Positions 23,258 through 36,434 of a DNA stretch of 64,000 bases are shown one piece after another. Made by a program: the position numbers and the translations under genes. Under the pieces are notes generated by a model that was not told where the DNA came from, searched no databases, and was given only the letters and a program-made list of their open reading frames with translations. Every line of letters begins with the position of its first letter. Position 1 is the first letter of the stretch. The DNA is from Colletes latitarsis (Eukaryota > Arthropoda > Insecta > Hymenoptera > Colletidae): positions 11,656,001-11,720,000 of the forward strand of contig NW_027488370.1 of assembly GCF_051014445.1 (NCBI RefSeq), given 5' to 3'.

Positions 23258-26200
23258 GGTTTCGATCAATATTTTATAGGATAACGCAAGGTAAGTCTGG
23301 GATAGGTCTGGGATTTGACCTCATCAGACTCATACTTTCGCGTTTTTCACATACTTGTTGAACAGATCCTGGGTTTTTTCTGGTTTGGATCACGTAGTAA
23401 TGTGGGACCACACTGAAACAGTCAAGTAAACCTGGTTTCGATCAATATTTTAGAGAATAATTCATGTTAGGTCTAAGTTAGGTCTGGGATTTGCTCTCAT
23501 CAGGCTCATTCTTTCGCATATTTCTTATACATGTTGAACAGATCCTGGGTTTTTTCTGGTTTGGATCACGTAGTAATGTGGGACCACACTGAAACAATCA
23601 ATTAAACCTGGTCTGGACAAATATTTTAGAGGATAGCGCATCTTAGGTCTGGGTTAGGTCTAAGATTTGCCCTCATCAGGCTCACAGTTTAGCGTTTTTC
23701 ACATACTTCTTGAACAGATCCTGGGCTTTCCCTGGTTTGGAACACGAAGTTGTGTGGTACCACACTGAAACAGTCCATTAAACCTGGTTTCGCTCAATAT
23801 TTTAGAGGATAACGCATGTTAGGTCTAGGTTAGGTCTGGGATTTGCTCTCATCAGGCTCATTCTTTCGCATATTTCTCATACTTGATGGCTAGATCCTGG
23901 GTTTTTTCTGGATTGTATCACGTAGTAATGTGGCTCCACGCTGAAACAGTCGATTAAACCTGGTTTCGATCAATATTTTATAGGATAACGCAAGGTAAGT
24001 CTGGGATAGGTCTGGGATTTGACCTCATCAGACTCATACTTTCGCGTTTTTCACATACTTGTTGAACAGATCCTGGGTTTTTTCTGGTTTGGATCACGTA
24101 GTAATGTGGGACCACACTGAAACAGTCAAGTAAACCTGGTTTCGATCAATATTTTAGAGAATAATTCATGTTAGGTCTAAGTTAGGTCTGGGATTTGCTC
24201 TCATCAGGCTCATTCTTTCGCATATTTCTTATACATGTTGAACAGATCCTGGGTTTTTTCTGGTTTGGATCACGTAGTAATGTGGGACCACACTGAAACA
24301 ATCAATTAAACCTGATCTTGATAAATATTTTAGAGGATAACGCATGTTAGGTCTGGGTTAGGTCTAGGATTTGCCCTCATCAGGCTCATACTTTCGCATA
24401 TTTCTCATACTTCATGGCTAGATCCTGGGCTATTTCTGGATTGGATCACGTAGTAAAGTGGTACCACACTGAAACATTCAATGAAACCTGGTCTGGATAA
24501 ATATTTTAGAGGATAACGCATCTTATGTCTGGGTTAGGTCTAAGATTTGCCATCATCAGGCTCACAGATTAGCGTTTTTCACATACTAGTTGAACAGATC
24601 CTGGGCTTTTTCTGGTTTGGATCACGAAGTAGTGTGGTACGTCACTGAAACAGTCCATTAAACCTGGTTTCGCTCAATATTTTAGAGGATAACGCATGTT
24701 AGGTCTAGGTTAGGTCTGGGATTTGCTCTCATCAGGCTCATTCTTTCGCTTATTTCTCATACTTGATGGCTAGATCCTGGGCTTTTTCTGGATTGCATCA
24801 CGTAGTAATGTAGTACCACACTGAAACAGTCGATTAATCCAGGTTTCGATCAATATTTTTGAGGATAACGCATGTTAGGTCTAGGTTAGGCCTGGGATTT
24901 TCACTCATCGGACTCATACTTTCGCTTTCTTCACATTCTTGTTGAACGGATCCTGGGTTTTTTCTGGTTTGGATCACGTAGTAATGTGGGTCCACACTGA
25001 AACAGTCAATTAAACCTGGTTTCGATCAATATTTTAGAGAATAATTCATGTTAGGTCTAGGTTAGGTCTTGGATTTGCTCTCATCAGGCTCATTCTTTCG
25101 CATATTTCTCATACTTGATGGCTAGATCCTGGGCATTTTCAGGATTGCATCACGTAGAAATGAAGTACAACACTGAAACAGTCAATTAAACCTGGTTTCC
25201 ATCAATATCTTAGAGGACAACGCAAGTTAGGTCTGGGATATGTCTGGGATTTGCCCTCATCAGGCTCATACTTTCGCGTTTTTCACATACTTGTTGAACA
25301 GATCCTGGGTTTCTTCTGGTTTGGATCAGGTAGTAATGTGGGACCACACTGAAACAGTCAAGTAAACCTGGTTTCGATCAATATTTTAGAGGATAACGCA
25401 TGTTAGGTCTAGGTTAGGCCTGGGATTTGCCCTCATCAGAGTCATACTGTCGCAGTTTTAACATACTTGTTGAACAGATCCTGGGTTTTTTCTGGTTTGG
25501 ATCACGAAGTAGTGTGGTACCACACTGAAACAGTCCATTATACCTGGTCTGGATAAATATTTTAGAGGATACCGCATCTTAAGTCTGGGTTAGGTCTAAG
25601 ATTTGCCCTCATCAGGCTCACAGTTTAGCGTTTTTCACATACTTGTTGAACAGATCCTGGGTTTTTTCTGGTTTGGATCACGAAGTAGTGTGGTACCACA
25701 CTGAAACAGTCCATTAAACCTGGTTTCGATCAATATTTTATAGGATAACGCAAGGTAAGTCTGGGATAGGTCTGGGATTTGACCTCATCAGACTCATACT
25801 TTCGCGTTTTTCACATACTTGTTGAACAGATCCTGGGTTTTTTCTGGTTTGGATCACGTAGTAATGTGGGACCACACTGAAACAGTCAAGTAAACCTGGT
25901 TTCGATCAATATTTTAGAGAATAATTCATGTTAGGTCTAAGTTAGGTCTGGGATTTGCTCTCATCAGGCTCATTCTTTCGCATATTTCTTATACATGTTG
26001 AACAGATCCTGGGTTTTTTCTGGTTTGGATCACGTAGTAATGTGGGACCACACTGAAACAATCAATTAAACCTGGTCTGGACAAATATTTTAGAGGATAG
26101 CGCATCTTAGGTCTGGGTTAGGTCTAAGATTTGCCCTCATCAGGCTCACAGTTTAGCGTTTTTCACATACTTCTTGAACAGATCCTGGGCTTTCCCTGGT

Positions 26201-26984
26201 TTGGAACACGAAGTTGTGTGGTACCACACTGAAACAGTCCATTAAACCTGGTTTCGCTCAATATTTTAGAGGATAACGCATGTTAGGTCTAGGTTAGGTC
26301 TGGGATTTGCTCTCATCAGGCTCATTCTTTCGCATATTTCTCATACTTGATGGCTAGATCCTGGGTTTTTTCTGGATTGTATCACGTAGTAATGTGGCTC
26401 CACGCTGAAACAGTCGATTAAACCTGGTTTCGATCAATATTTTATAGGATAACGCAAGGTAAGTCTGGGATAGGTCTGGGATTTGACCTCATCAGACTCA
26501 TACTTTCGCGTTTTTCACATACTTGTTGAACAGATCCTGGGTTTTTTCTGGTTTGGATCACGTAGTAATGTGGGACCACACTGAAACAGTCAAGTAAACC
26601 TGGTTTCGATCAATATTTTAGAGAATAATTCATGTTAGGTCTAAGTTAGGTCTGGGATTTGCTCTCATCAGGCTCATTCTTTCGCATATTTCTTATACAT
26701 GTTGAACAGATCCTGGGTTTTTTCTGGTTTGGATCACGTAGTAATGTGGGACCACACTGAAACAATCAATTAAACCTGATCTTGATAAATATTTTAGAGG
26801 ATAACGCATGTTAGGTCTGGGTTAGGTCTAGGATTTGCCCTCATCAGGCTCATACTTTCGCATATTTCTCATACTTCATGGCTAGATCCTGGGCTATTTC
26901 TGGATTGGATCACGTAGTAAAGTGGTACCACACTGAAACATTCAATGAAACCTGGTCTGGATAAATATTTTAGAGGATAACGCA
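23258..26984. repeat. 2,464-bp (14-monomer) segmental duplication
   Basis: The interval 23,258 to about 24,520 recurs at 25,722 to about 26,984. GTCTGGACAAATATTTTAGA followed by GGATAGCGCATC lies at 23,611 and 26,075, and the rare GGAACACGAAGTTGTG lies at about 23,738 and 26,202. The copies look almost identical. The right-hand copy ends where TTAGGTCTAGGTTAGG replaces TTATGTCTGGGTTAGG. Confidence 0.87.
24893..25716. repeat. Triplicated block, copy 1
   Basis: The block is marked by TCACTCATCGGACTC, CTTTCTTCACATTCTTG, GGGCATTTTCAGGATTGC, CACGTAGAAATGAAG and GGATACCGCATCTTAAG. It recurs 2,288 bp (13 monomers) and 5,104 bp (29 monomers) downstream. A related earlier version of its left part lies at 22,252. 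Confidence 0.88.
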
Positions 26985-27180
26985 TGTTAGGTCTAGGTTA
27001 GGCCTGGGATTTGCCCTCATCAGAGTCATACTGTCGCAGTTTTAACATACTTGTTGAACAGATCCTGGGTTTTTTCTGGTTTGGATCACGTAGTAATGTG
27101 GCTCCACGCTGAAACAGTCGATTAAACCTGGTTTCGATCAATATTTTATAGGATAACGCAAGGTAAGTCTGGGATAGGTC

Positions 27181-28362
27181 TGGGATTTTCACTCATCGGA
27201 CTCATACTTTCGCTTTCTTCACATTCTTGTTGAACGGATCCTGGGTTTTTTCTGGTTTGGATCACGTAGTAATGTGGGTCCACACTGAAACAGTCAATTA
27301 AACCTGGTTTCGATCAATATTTTAGAGAATAATTCATGTTAGGTCTAGGTTAGGTCTTGGATTTGCTCTCATCAGGCTCATTCTTTCGCATATTTCTCAT
27401 ACTTGATGGCTAGATCCTGGGCATTTTCAGGATTGCATCACGTAGAAATGAAGTACAACACTGAAACAGTCAATTAAACCTGGTTTCCATCAATATCTTA
27501 GAGGACAACGCAAGTTAGGTCTGGGATATGTCCGGGATTTGCCCTCATCAGGCTCATACTTTCGCGTTTTTCACATACTTGTTGAACAGATCCTGGGTTT
27601 CTTCTGGTTTGGATCAGGTAGTAATGTGGGACCACACTGAAACAGTCAAGTAAACCTGGTTTCGATCAATATTTTAGAGGATAACGCATGTTAGGTCTAG
27701 GTTAGGCCTGGGATTTGCCCTCATCAGAGTCATACTGTCGCAGTTTTAACATACTTGTTGAACAGATCCTGGGTTTTTTCTGGTTTGGATCACGAAGTAG
27801 TGTGGTACCACACTGAAACAGTCCATTATACCTGGTCTGGATAAATATTTTAGAGGATACCGCATCTTAAGTCTGGGTTAGGTCTAAGATTTGCCCTCAT
27901 CAGGCTCACAGTTTAGCGTTTTTCACATACTTGTTGAACAGATCCTGGGTTTTTTCTGGTTTGGATCACGAAGTAGTGTGGTACCACACTGAAACAGTCC
28001 ATTAAACCTGGTTTCGCTCAATATTTTAGAGGATAACGCATGTTAGGTCTAGGTTAGGTCTGGGATTTGCTCTCATCAGGCTCATTCTTTCGGATACTTC
28101 TCATACTTGATGGCTAGATCCTGGGCTTTTTCTGGATTGCATCACGTAGTAATGTAGTACCACAATGAAACAGTCAATGAAACCTGGTTTCCATCAATAT
28201 TTTAGAGGACAACGCAAGTTAGGTCTAGGTAAGGCCTGAGATTTTCACTGATCAGACTCATACTTTCGCATTCTTCACATACTTGTTGAACGGATCCTGG
28301 GTTTTTTCTGGTTTTGATCACGTAGTAATGAGGTACCACAATGAAACATTCAATTAAACCTG
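27181..28362. repeat. Triplicated block, copy 2, with extended match to copy 3
   Basis: TCACTCATCG at 27,189 pairs with 24,901 (offset 2,288) and 30,005 (offset 2,816, 16 monomers). The match to copy 3 runs beyond copy 1, through the rare TTTCGGATACTTCTC at about 28,089/30,905, to about 28,362. Copies 2 and 3 therefore share a more recent or longer event. This copy has TATGTCCGGG where the others have TATGTCTGGG. Confidence 0.88.
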
Positions 28363-29736
28363 GTTTCCATCAATATTCTAGAGGACAACGCATGTTAGGT
28401 CTAGGTTAGGCCTGGGATTTGCCCTCATCAGAGTCATACTGTCGCAGTTTTAACATACTTGTTGAACGGATCCTGGGTTTTTTCTGGTTTGGTTCACGTA
28501 GTAATGTGGTACCACACTGAAACATTCAATTAAACCTTTTCTTGATAAATATTTTAGAGGATAACGCATGTTAGGTTTGGGTTAGGTCAGGGATTTGCTC
28601 CCATCAGGCTCATTCTTTCGCATATTTCTCATACTTGATGGCTAGATCCTGGGCTTTTTCTGGATTGCATCACGTAGTAATGTAGTACCACAATGAAACA
28701 GTCAATGAAACCTGGTTTCCATCAATATTTTAGAGGACAACGCAAGTTAGGTCTAGGTAAGCCCTGAGATTTTCACTGATCAGACTCATACTTTCGCATT
28801 CTTCACATACGTGTTGAACGGATCCTGGGTTTTTTCTGGTTTTGATCACGTAGTAATGTGGTACCACACTGAAACATTCAATTAAACCTGGCCTTGATAA
28901 ATATTTTAGAGAATAACGCATGTTTGATCTAGGTTAGGTCAGGAATTTGCTCCCATCAGGCTCATTCTTTCGCATATTTCTCATACTTGATGGCTAGATC
29001 CTGGGCTTTTTCTGGATTGCATCACGTAGTAATGTAGTACAACACTGAAACAGTCAATTAAACAAGGTTTCGATCAATATTTTAGAGAATAATTCATGTT
29101 AGGTCTAGGTTAGGTCTGGGATTTGCTCTCATCAGGTTCATTCTTTCGCATATTTCTCATACTTGATGGCTAGATGCTGGGCTCTTTCTGGATTGCATCA
29201 CGTAGTAATGAAGTACAACACTGAAACAGTCAATTAAACCTGGTTTCCATCAATATTCTAGAGGACAACCCATGTTAGGTCTAGGTTAGGCCTGGGATTT
29301 GCCCTCATCAGGATCATACTGTCGCAGTTTTAACATACTTGTTGAACGGATCCTGGGTTTTTTCTGGTTTCGTTCACGTAGTAATGTGGTACCACACTGA
29401 AACATTCAATTAAACCTGGTCTTGATAAATATTTTAGAGGATAACGCATGTTAGGTTTGGGTTAGGTCTAGGATTTGCCCTCATCAGGCTCATACTTTCG
29501 CATATTTCTCATACTTCATGGCTAGATCCTGGGCTATTTCTGGATTGGATCACGTAGTAAAGTGGTACCACACTGAAACATTCAATGAAACCTGGTCTGG
29601 ATAAATATTTTAGAGGATAACGCATCTTATGTCTGGGTTAGGTCTAAGATTTGCCCTCATCAGGCTCACAGTTTAGCGTTTTTCACATACTTGTTGAACA
29701 GATCCTGGGTTTTTTCTGGTTTGGATCACGAAGTAG
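28361..29736. repeat. 3,344-bp-offset (19-monomer) segmental duplication, left copy
   Basis: This interval recurs at 31,705 to about 33,080. Shared rare features are GGTAAGCCCTGAG, ACATACGTGTTG, GCATGTTTGATCTAGG, TTAAACAAGGTTTCG, TAGATGCTGGGCTC and GGTTTCGTTCACG. The copies differ by very few bases, for example CTGGCCTTG at about 28,890 against CTGGTCTTG at about 32,234. Confidence 0.88.
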
Positions 29737-29996
29737 TGTGGTACGTCACTGAAACAGTCCATTAAACCTGGTTTCGCTCAATATTTTAGAGGATAACGCA
29801 TGTTAGGTCTAGGTTAGGTCTGGGATTTGCTCTCATCAGGCTCATTCTTTCGCTTATTTCTCATACTTGATGGCTAGATCCTGGGCTTTTTCTGGATTGC
29901 ATCACGTAGTAATGTAGTACCACACTGAAACAGTCGATTAATCCAGGTTTCGATCAATATTTTTGAGGATAACGCATGTTAGGTCTAGGTTAGGCC

Positions 29997-31178
29997 TGGG
30001 ATTTTCACTCATCGGACTCATACTTTCGCTTTCTTCACATTCTTGTTGAACGGATCCTGGGTTTTTTCTGGTTTGGATCACGTAGTAATGTGGGTCCACA
30101 CTGAAACAGTCAATTAAACCTGGTTTCGATCAATATTTTAGAGAATAATTCATGTTAGGTCTAGGTTAGGTCTTGGATTTGCTCTCATCAGGCTCATTCT
30201 TTCGCATATTTCTCATACTTGATGGCTAGATCCTGGGCATTTTCAGGATTGCATCACGTAGAAATGAAGTACAACACTGAAACAGTCAATTAAACCTGGT
30301 TTCCATCAATATCTTAGAGGACAACGCAAGTTAGGTCTGGGATATGTCTGGGATTTGCCCTCATCAGGCTCATACTTTCGCGTTTTTCACATACTTGTTG
30401 AACAGATCCTGGGTTTCTTCTGGTTTGGATCAGGTAGTAATGTGGGACCACACTGAAACAGTCAAGTAAACCTGGTTTCGATCAATATTTTAGAGGATAA
30501 CGCATGTTAGGTCTAGGTTAGGCCTGGGATTTGCCCTCATCAGAGTCATACTGTCGCAGTTTTAACATACTTGTTGAACAGATCCTGGGTTTTTTCTGGT
30601 TTGGATCACGAAGTAGTGTGGTACCACACTGAAACAGTCCATTATACCTGGTCTGGATAAATATTTTAGAGGATACCGCATCTTAAGTCTGGGTTAGGTC
30701 TAAGATTTGCCCTCATCAGGCTCACAGTTTAGCGTTTTTCACATACTTGTTGAACAGATCCTGGGTTTTTTCTGGTTTGGATCACGAAGTAGTGTGGTAC
30801 CACACTGAAACAGTCCATTAAACCTGGTTTCGCTCAATATTTTAGAGGATAACGCATGTTAGGTCTAGGTTAGGTCTGGGATTTGCTCTCATCAGGCTCA
30901 TTCTTTCGGATACTTCTCATACTTGATGGCTAGATCCTGGGCTTTTTCTGGATTGCATCACGTAGTAATGTAGTACCACAATGAAACAGTCAATGAAACC
31001 TGGTTTCCATCAATATTTTAGAGGACAACGCAAGTTAGGTCTAGGTAAGGCCTGAGATTTTCACTGATCAGACTCATACTTTCGCATTCTTCACATACTT
31101 GTTGAACGGATCCTGGGTTTTTTCTGGTTTTGATCACGTAGTAATGAGGTACCACAATGAAACATTCAATTAAACCTG
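29997..31178. repeat. Triplicated block, copy 3
   Basis: Equivalent to 27,181-28,362 at an offset of 2,816 bp, and to 24,893-25,716 at 5,104 bp. The match with copy 2 stops at about 31,178, where TGGTCTTGATAAAAATT replaces TGGTTTCCATCAATATT. Confidence 0.88.
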
Positions 31179-31704
31179 GTCTTGATAAAAATTTTACAGA
31201 ATAACGCATGTTAGGTCTGGGTTAGGTCTAGGATTTGCCCTCATCAGGCTCTTACTTTCGCATATTTCTCATACTTCATGGCTAGATCCTGGGCTATTTC
31301 TGGATTGGATCACGTAGTAATGTGGTACCACACTGAAACAGTCTATTAAACTTGGTTTTGATCAATATTTTAGAGAATAATTCATGTTAGGTCTAGGTTA
31401 GGTCAGGGATTTGCTCTCATTAGGCTCATTCTTTCGCATATTTCTCATACTTGATGGCTAGATCCTGGGCTTTTTCTGGATTGCATCACGTAGTAATGAA
31501 GTACAACACTGAAACAGTCAATTAAACCTGGTTTCGATCAATATTTTAGAGAATAATTCATGTTAGGTCTGGGTTAGGTCTGGGATTTGCTCTCATCAGG
31601 CTCATTCTTTCGCATATTTCTCATACTTGATAGCTAGATCCTGGGCTTTTTCTGGATTGCATCACGTAGTAATGAAGTACAACACTGAAACAGTCAATTA
31701 AACC

Positions 31705-33080
31705 TGGTTTCCATCAATATTCTAGAGGACAACGCATGTTAGGTCTAGGTTAGGCCTGGGATTTGCCCTCATCAGAGTCATACTGTCGCAGTTTTAACAT
31801 ACTTGTTGAACGGATCCTGGGTTTTTTCTGGTTTGGTTCACGTAGTAATGTGGTACCACACTGAAACATTCAATTAAACCTTTTCTTGATAAATATTTTA
31901 GAGGATAACGCATGTTAGGTTTGGGTTAGGTCAGGGATTTGCTCCCATCAGGCTCATTCTTTCGCATATTTCTCATACTTGATGGCTAGATCCTGGGCTT
32001 TTTCTGGATTGCATCACGTAGTAATGTAGTACCACAATGAAACAGTCAATGAAACCTGGTTTCCATCAATATTTTAGAGGACAACGCAAGTTAGGTCTAG
32101 GTAAGCCCTGAGATTTTCACTGATCAGACTCATACTTTCGCATTCTTCACATACGTGTTGAACGGATCCTGGGTTTTTTCTGGTTTTGATCACGTAGTAA
32201 TGTGGTACCACACTGAAACATTCAATTAAACCTGGTCTTGATAAATATTTTAGAGAATAACGCATGTTTGATCTAGGTTAGGTCAGGAATTTGCTCCCAT
32301 CAGGCTCATTCTTTCGCATATTTCTCATACTTGATGGCTAGATCCTGGGCTTTTTCTGGATTGCATCACGTAGTAATGTAGTACAACACTGAAACAGTCA
32401 ATTAAACAAGGTTTCGATCAATATTTTAGAGAATAATTCATGTTAGGTCTAGGTTAGGTCTGGGATTTGCTCTCATCAGGTTCATTCTTTCGCATATTTC
32501 TCATACTTGATGGCTAGATGCTGGGCTCTTTCTGGATTGCATCACGTAGTAATGAAGTACAACACTGAAACAGTCAATTAAACCTGGTTTCCATCAATAT
32601 TCTAGAGGACAACCCATGTTAGGTCTAGGTTAGGCCTGGGATTTGCCCTCATCAGGATCATACTGTCGCAGTTTTAACATACTTGTTGAACGGATCCTGG
32701 GTTTTTTCTGGTTTCGTTCACGTAGTAATGTGGTACCACACTGAAACATTCAATTAAACCTGGTCTTGATAAATATTTTAGAGGATAACGCATGTTAGGT
32801 TTGGGTTAGGTCTAGGATTTGCCCTCATCAGGCTCATACTTTCGCATATTTCTCATACTTCATGGCTAGATCCTGGGCTATTTCTGGATTGGATCACGTA
32901 GTAAAGTGGTACCACACTGAAACATTCAATGAAACCTGGTCTGGATAAATATTTTAGAGGATAACGCATCTTATGTCTGGGTTAGGTCTAAGATTTGCCC
33001 TCATCAGGCTCACAGTTTAGCGTTTTTCACATACTTGTTGAACAGATCCTGGGTTTTTTCTGGTTTGGATCACGAAGTAG
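31705..33080. repeat. 3,344-bp-offset (19-monomer) segmental duplication, right copy
   Basis: Right-hand partner of 28,361-29,736. Its upstream part also matches 38,600-39,660 in the 7,546-bp HOR at an offset of 7,392 bp (42 monomers; TTAAACTTGGTTTTGATC at 31,347 and 38,739). The HOR was therefore assembled partly from sequence like this. Confidence 0.86.
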
Positions 33081-36000
33081 TGTGGTAACACACTGAAACA
33101 GTCCATTAAACCTGGTTTCGATCAATATTTTAGAGGATAACGCAAGTTAGGTCTGGGATAGGTATAGGATTTGCCCTCATCAGGCTCTTACTTTCGCATA
33201 TTTCTCATACTTCATGGCCAGATCCTGGGCTTTTTCTGGTTTGCATGGCGTAGTAAAGTGGTACCACACTGAAACATTCAATGAAACCTGGTTTCGATCA
33301 ATATTTTAGGGGATAACGCATGTTAGGTCTAGGTTAGGCCTGGGATTTTCACTCATCAGACTCACACTTTCGCATTCTTCACATACTTGTTGAACGGATC
33401 CTGGGTTTTTTCTGGTTTGGATCACGTAGTAATGTGGGACCACACTGAAACAATCAATGAAACCTGGTCTGGAGAAATATTTTAGAGGATAACGCTTCTT
33501 AGGTCTGGGTTAGGTCTAAGATTTGCCCTCATCAGGCTCACAGTTTAGCGTTTTTCACGTACTTGTTGAACAGATCCTGGGTTTTTTCTGGTTTGGATCA
33601 CGAAGTAGTGTGGTACCACACTGAAACAGTCCATTATACCTGGTCTGGATAAATATTTTAGAGGGTAACGCATCTTAGGTCTGGGTTAGGTCTAAGATTT
33701 GCCCTCATCAGGCTCATTCTTTCGCATATTTCTCATACTTGATGGCTAGATCCTGGGCTTTTTCTGGATTGCATCACGTAGTAATGTAGTACCGCACTGA
33801 AACTGTCAATGAAACCTGGTTTCCATCAATATTTTAGAGGACAACGCAAGTTAGGTCTAGGTAAGGCCTGAGATTTTCACTGATCAGACTCATACTTTCG
33901 CATTCTTCACATACTTGTTGAACGGATCCTGGGTTTTTTCTGGTTTTGATCACGTAGTAATGAGGTACCACAATGAAACATTCAATTAAACCTGGTCTTG
34001 ATAAAAATTTTACAGAATAACGCATGTTAGGTCTGGGTTAGGTCTAGGATTTGCCCTCATCAGGCTCTTACTTTCGCATATTTCTGATACTTCATGGCTA
34101 GATCCTGGGCTATTTCTGGATTGGATCACGTAGTAATGTGGTACCACACTGAAACAGTCTATTAAACCTGGTTTTGATCAATATTTTAGAGAATAATTCA
34201 TGTTAGGTCTAGGTTAGGTCTGGGATTTGCTCTCATCAGGCTCATTCTTTCGCATATTTCTCATACTTGATGGCTAGATCCTGGGCTTTTTCTGGATTGC
34301 ATCACGTAGTAATGAAGTACAACACTGAAACAGTCAATTAAACCTGGTTTCCATCAATATTCTAGATGACAACCCATGTTAGGTCTGGGTTAGGTCTAGG
34401 ATTTGCCCTCATCAGGCTCATACTTTCGCTTACTTCTCATACTTCATGGCTAGATCCTGGGCTGTTTCTGGATTGGATCACGTAGTAATGTGGTACCACG
34501 CTGAAACAGTCAATTAATCCTGGTTTCGATCAATATTTTAGAGGAAAACGCAAGTTAGGTCTGGCATAGGTCTAGGATTTGCCCTCATCAGGCTCTTACT
34601 TTCGCATATTTCTCATACTTCATGGCTAGATCCTGGGCTATTTCTGGATTGGATCACGTAGTAAAGTGGTACTACACTGAAACATTCAATGAAACCTGGT
34701 CTGGATAAATATTTTAGAGGATAACGCATCTTATGTCTGGGTTAGGTCTAAGATTTGCCCTCATCAGGCTCACAGTTTAGCGTTTTTCACATACTTGTTG
34801 AACAGATCCTGGGTTTTTTCTGGTTTGGATCACGAAGTAGTGTGGTAACACACTGAAACAGTCCATTAAACCTTGTTTCGATCAATATTTTAGAGGATAC
34901 CGCAAGTTAGGTCTGGGATAGGTATAGGATTTGCCCTCATCAGGCTCTTACTTTCGCATATTTCTCATACTTCATGGCTAGATCCTGGGCTTTTTCTGGA
35001 TTGCATGACGTAGTAAAGTGGTACCACACTGAAACATTCAATGAAACCTGGTTTCGATCAATATTTTAGGGGATAACGCATGTTAGGTCTAGGTTAGGCC
35101 TGGTATTTTCACTCATCAGACTCATACTTTCGCATTCTTCACATACTTGTTGAACGGATCCTGGGTTTTTTCTGGTTTGGATCACGTAGTAATGTGGGAC
35201 CACACTGAAACATTCAATGAAACCTGGTCTGGATAAATATTTTAGAGGATAACGCTTCTTAGGTCTGGGTTAGGTCTAAGATTTGCCCTCATCAGGCTCA
35301 CAGTTTAGCGTTTTTCACGTACTTGTTGAACAGATCCTGGGTTTTTTCTGGTTTGGATCACGAAGTAGTGTGGTACCACACTGAAACAGTCCATTATACC
35401 TGGTCTGGATAAATATTTTAGAGGGTAACGCATCTTAGGTCTGGGTTAGGTCTAAGATTTGCCCTCATCAGGCTCACAGTTTAGCGTTTTTCACATACTT
35501 GTTGAACAGATCCTGGGTTTTTTCTGGTTTGGATCACGAAGTAGTGTGGTAGCACACTGAAACAGTCCATTGAACCAGGTTTCGCTCAATATTTTAGAGG
35601 ATAACGCATGTTAGGTCTAGGTTAGGTCTGCGATTTGCTCTCATCAGGCTCATTCTTTCGCATATTTCTCATACTTGATGGCTAGATCCTGGGCTTTTTC
35701 TGGATTGCATCACGTAGTAATGTAGTACCACACTGAAACTGTCAATGAAACCTGGTTTCCATCAATATTTTAGAGGACAACGCAAGTTAGGTCTAGGTAA
35801 GGCCTGAGATTTTCACTGATCAGACTCATACTTTCGCATTCTTCACATACTTGTTGAACGGATCCTGGGTTTTTTCTGGTTTTGATCACGTAGTAATGAG
35901 GTACCACAATGAAACATTCAATTAAACCTGGTCTTGATAAAAATTTTACAGAATAACGCATGTTAGGTCTGGGTTAGGTCTAGGATATGCCCTCATCAGG

Positions 36001-36150
36001 CTCTTACTTTCGCATATTTCTCATACTTCATGGCTAGATCCTGGGCTATTTCTGGATTGGATCACGTAGTAATGTGGTACCACACTGAAACAGTCTATTA
36101 AACCTGGTTTTGATCAATATTTTAGAGAATAATTCATGTTAGGTCTAGGT
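32880..36150. repeat. 1,760-bp and 1,936-bp linked duplications
   Basis: The interval 32,880-33,714 recurs at 34,640-35,474 (offset 1,760, ten monomers; TTGCATGGCGTAGTAAAG at 33,241 against TTGCATGACGTAGTAAAG at 35,001). From 33,715 to about 34,215 the partner shifts to 35,651-36,150 (offset 1,936, eleven monomers). One extra CACAGTTTAGCG monomer therefore separates the two halves of the downstream copy. Confidence 0.82.
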
Positions 36151-36412
36151 TAGGTCAGGGATTTGCTCTCATCAGGCTCATTCTTTCGCATATTTCTCAT
36201 ACTTCATGGCTAGATCCTGGGCTGTTTCTGGATTGTATCACGTAGTAATGTGGTACCACGCTGAAACAGCCGATTAAACCTGGTTTCGATCAATGTTTTA
36301 GAGGATAACGCAAGTTAAGTCTGGGATAGGTCTGGGATTTGACCTCATCAGACTCATACTTTCGCATTCTTCACATACTTGTTGAACGGATCCTGGGTTT
36401 TTTCTGGTTTGG

Positions 36413-36434
36413 ATCACGTAAGGAAGGGGGACCA
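36413..36434 (+). repeat. Clustered substitutions unique to the 7,546-bp HOR
   Basis: GTAAGGAAGGGGGACC stands where related monomers have GTAGTAATGTGGGACC: several changes in about ten bases, with no length change. It is found only here and at about 43,963. It is a useful diagnostic word for this HOR. Confidence 0.8.

Noticed and set aside
26998..27192. A 64-codon minus-strand open frame with a different protein sequence.
   Set aside because: It is in another frame of the same satellite DNA and is open only because of a local block junction. There is no evidence of coding.
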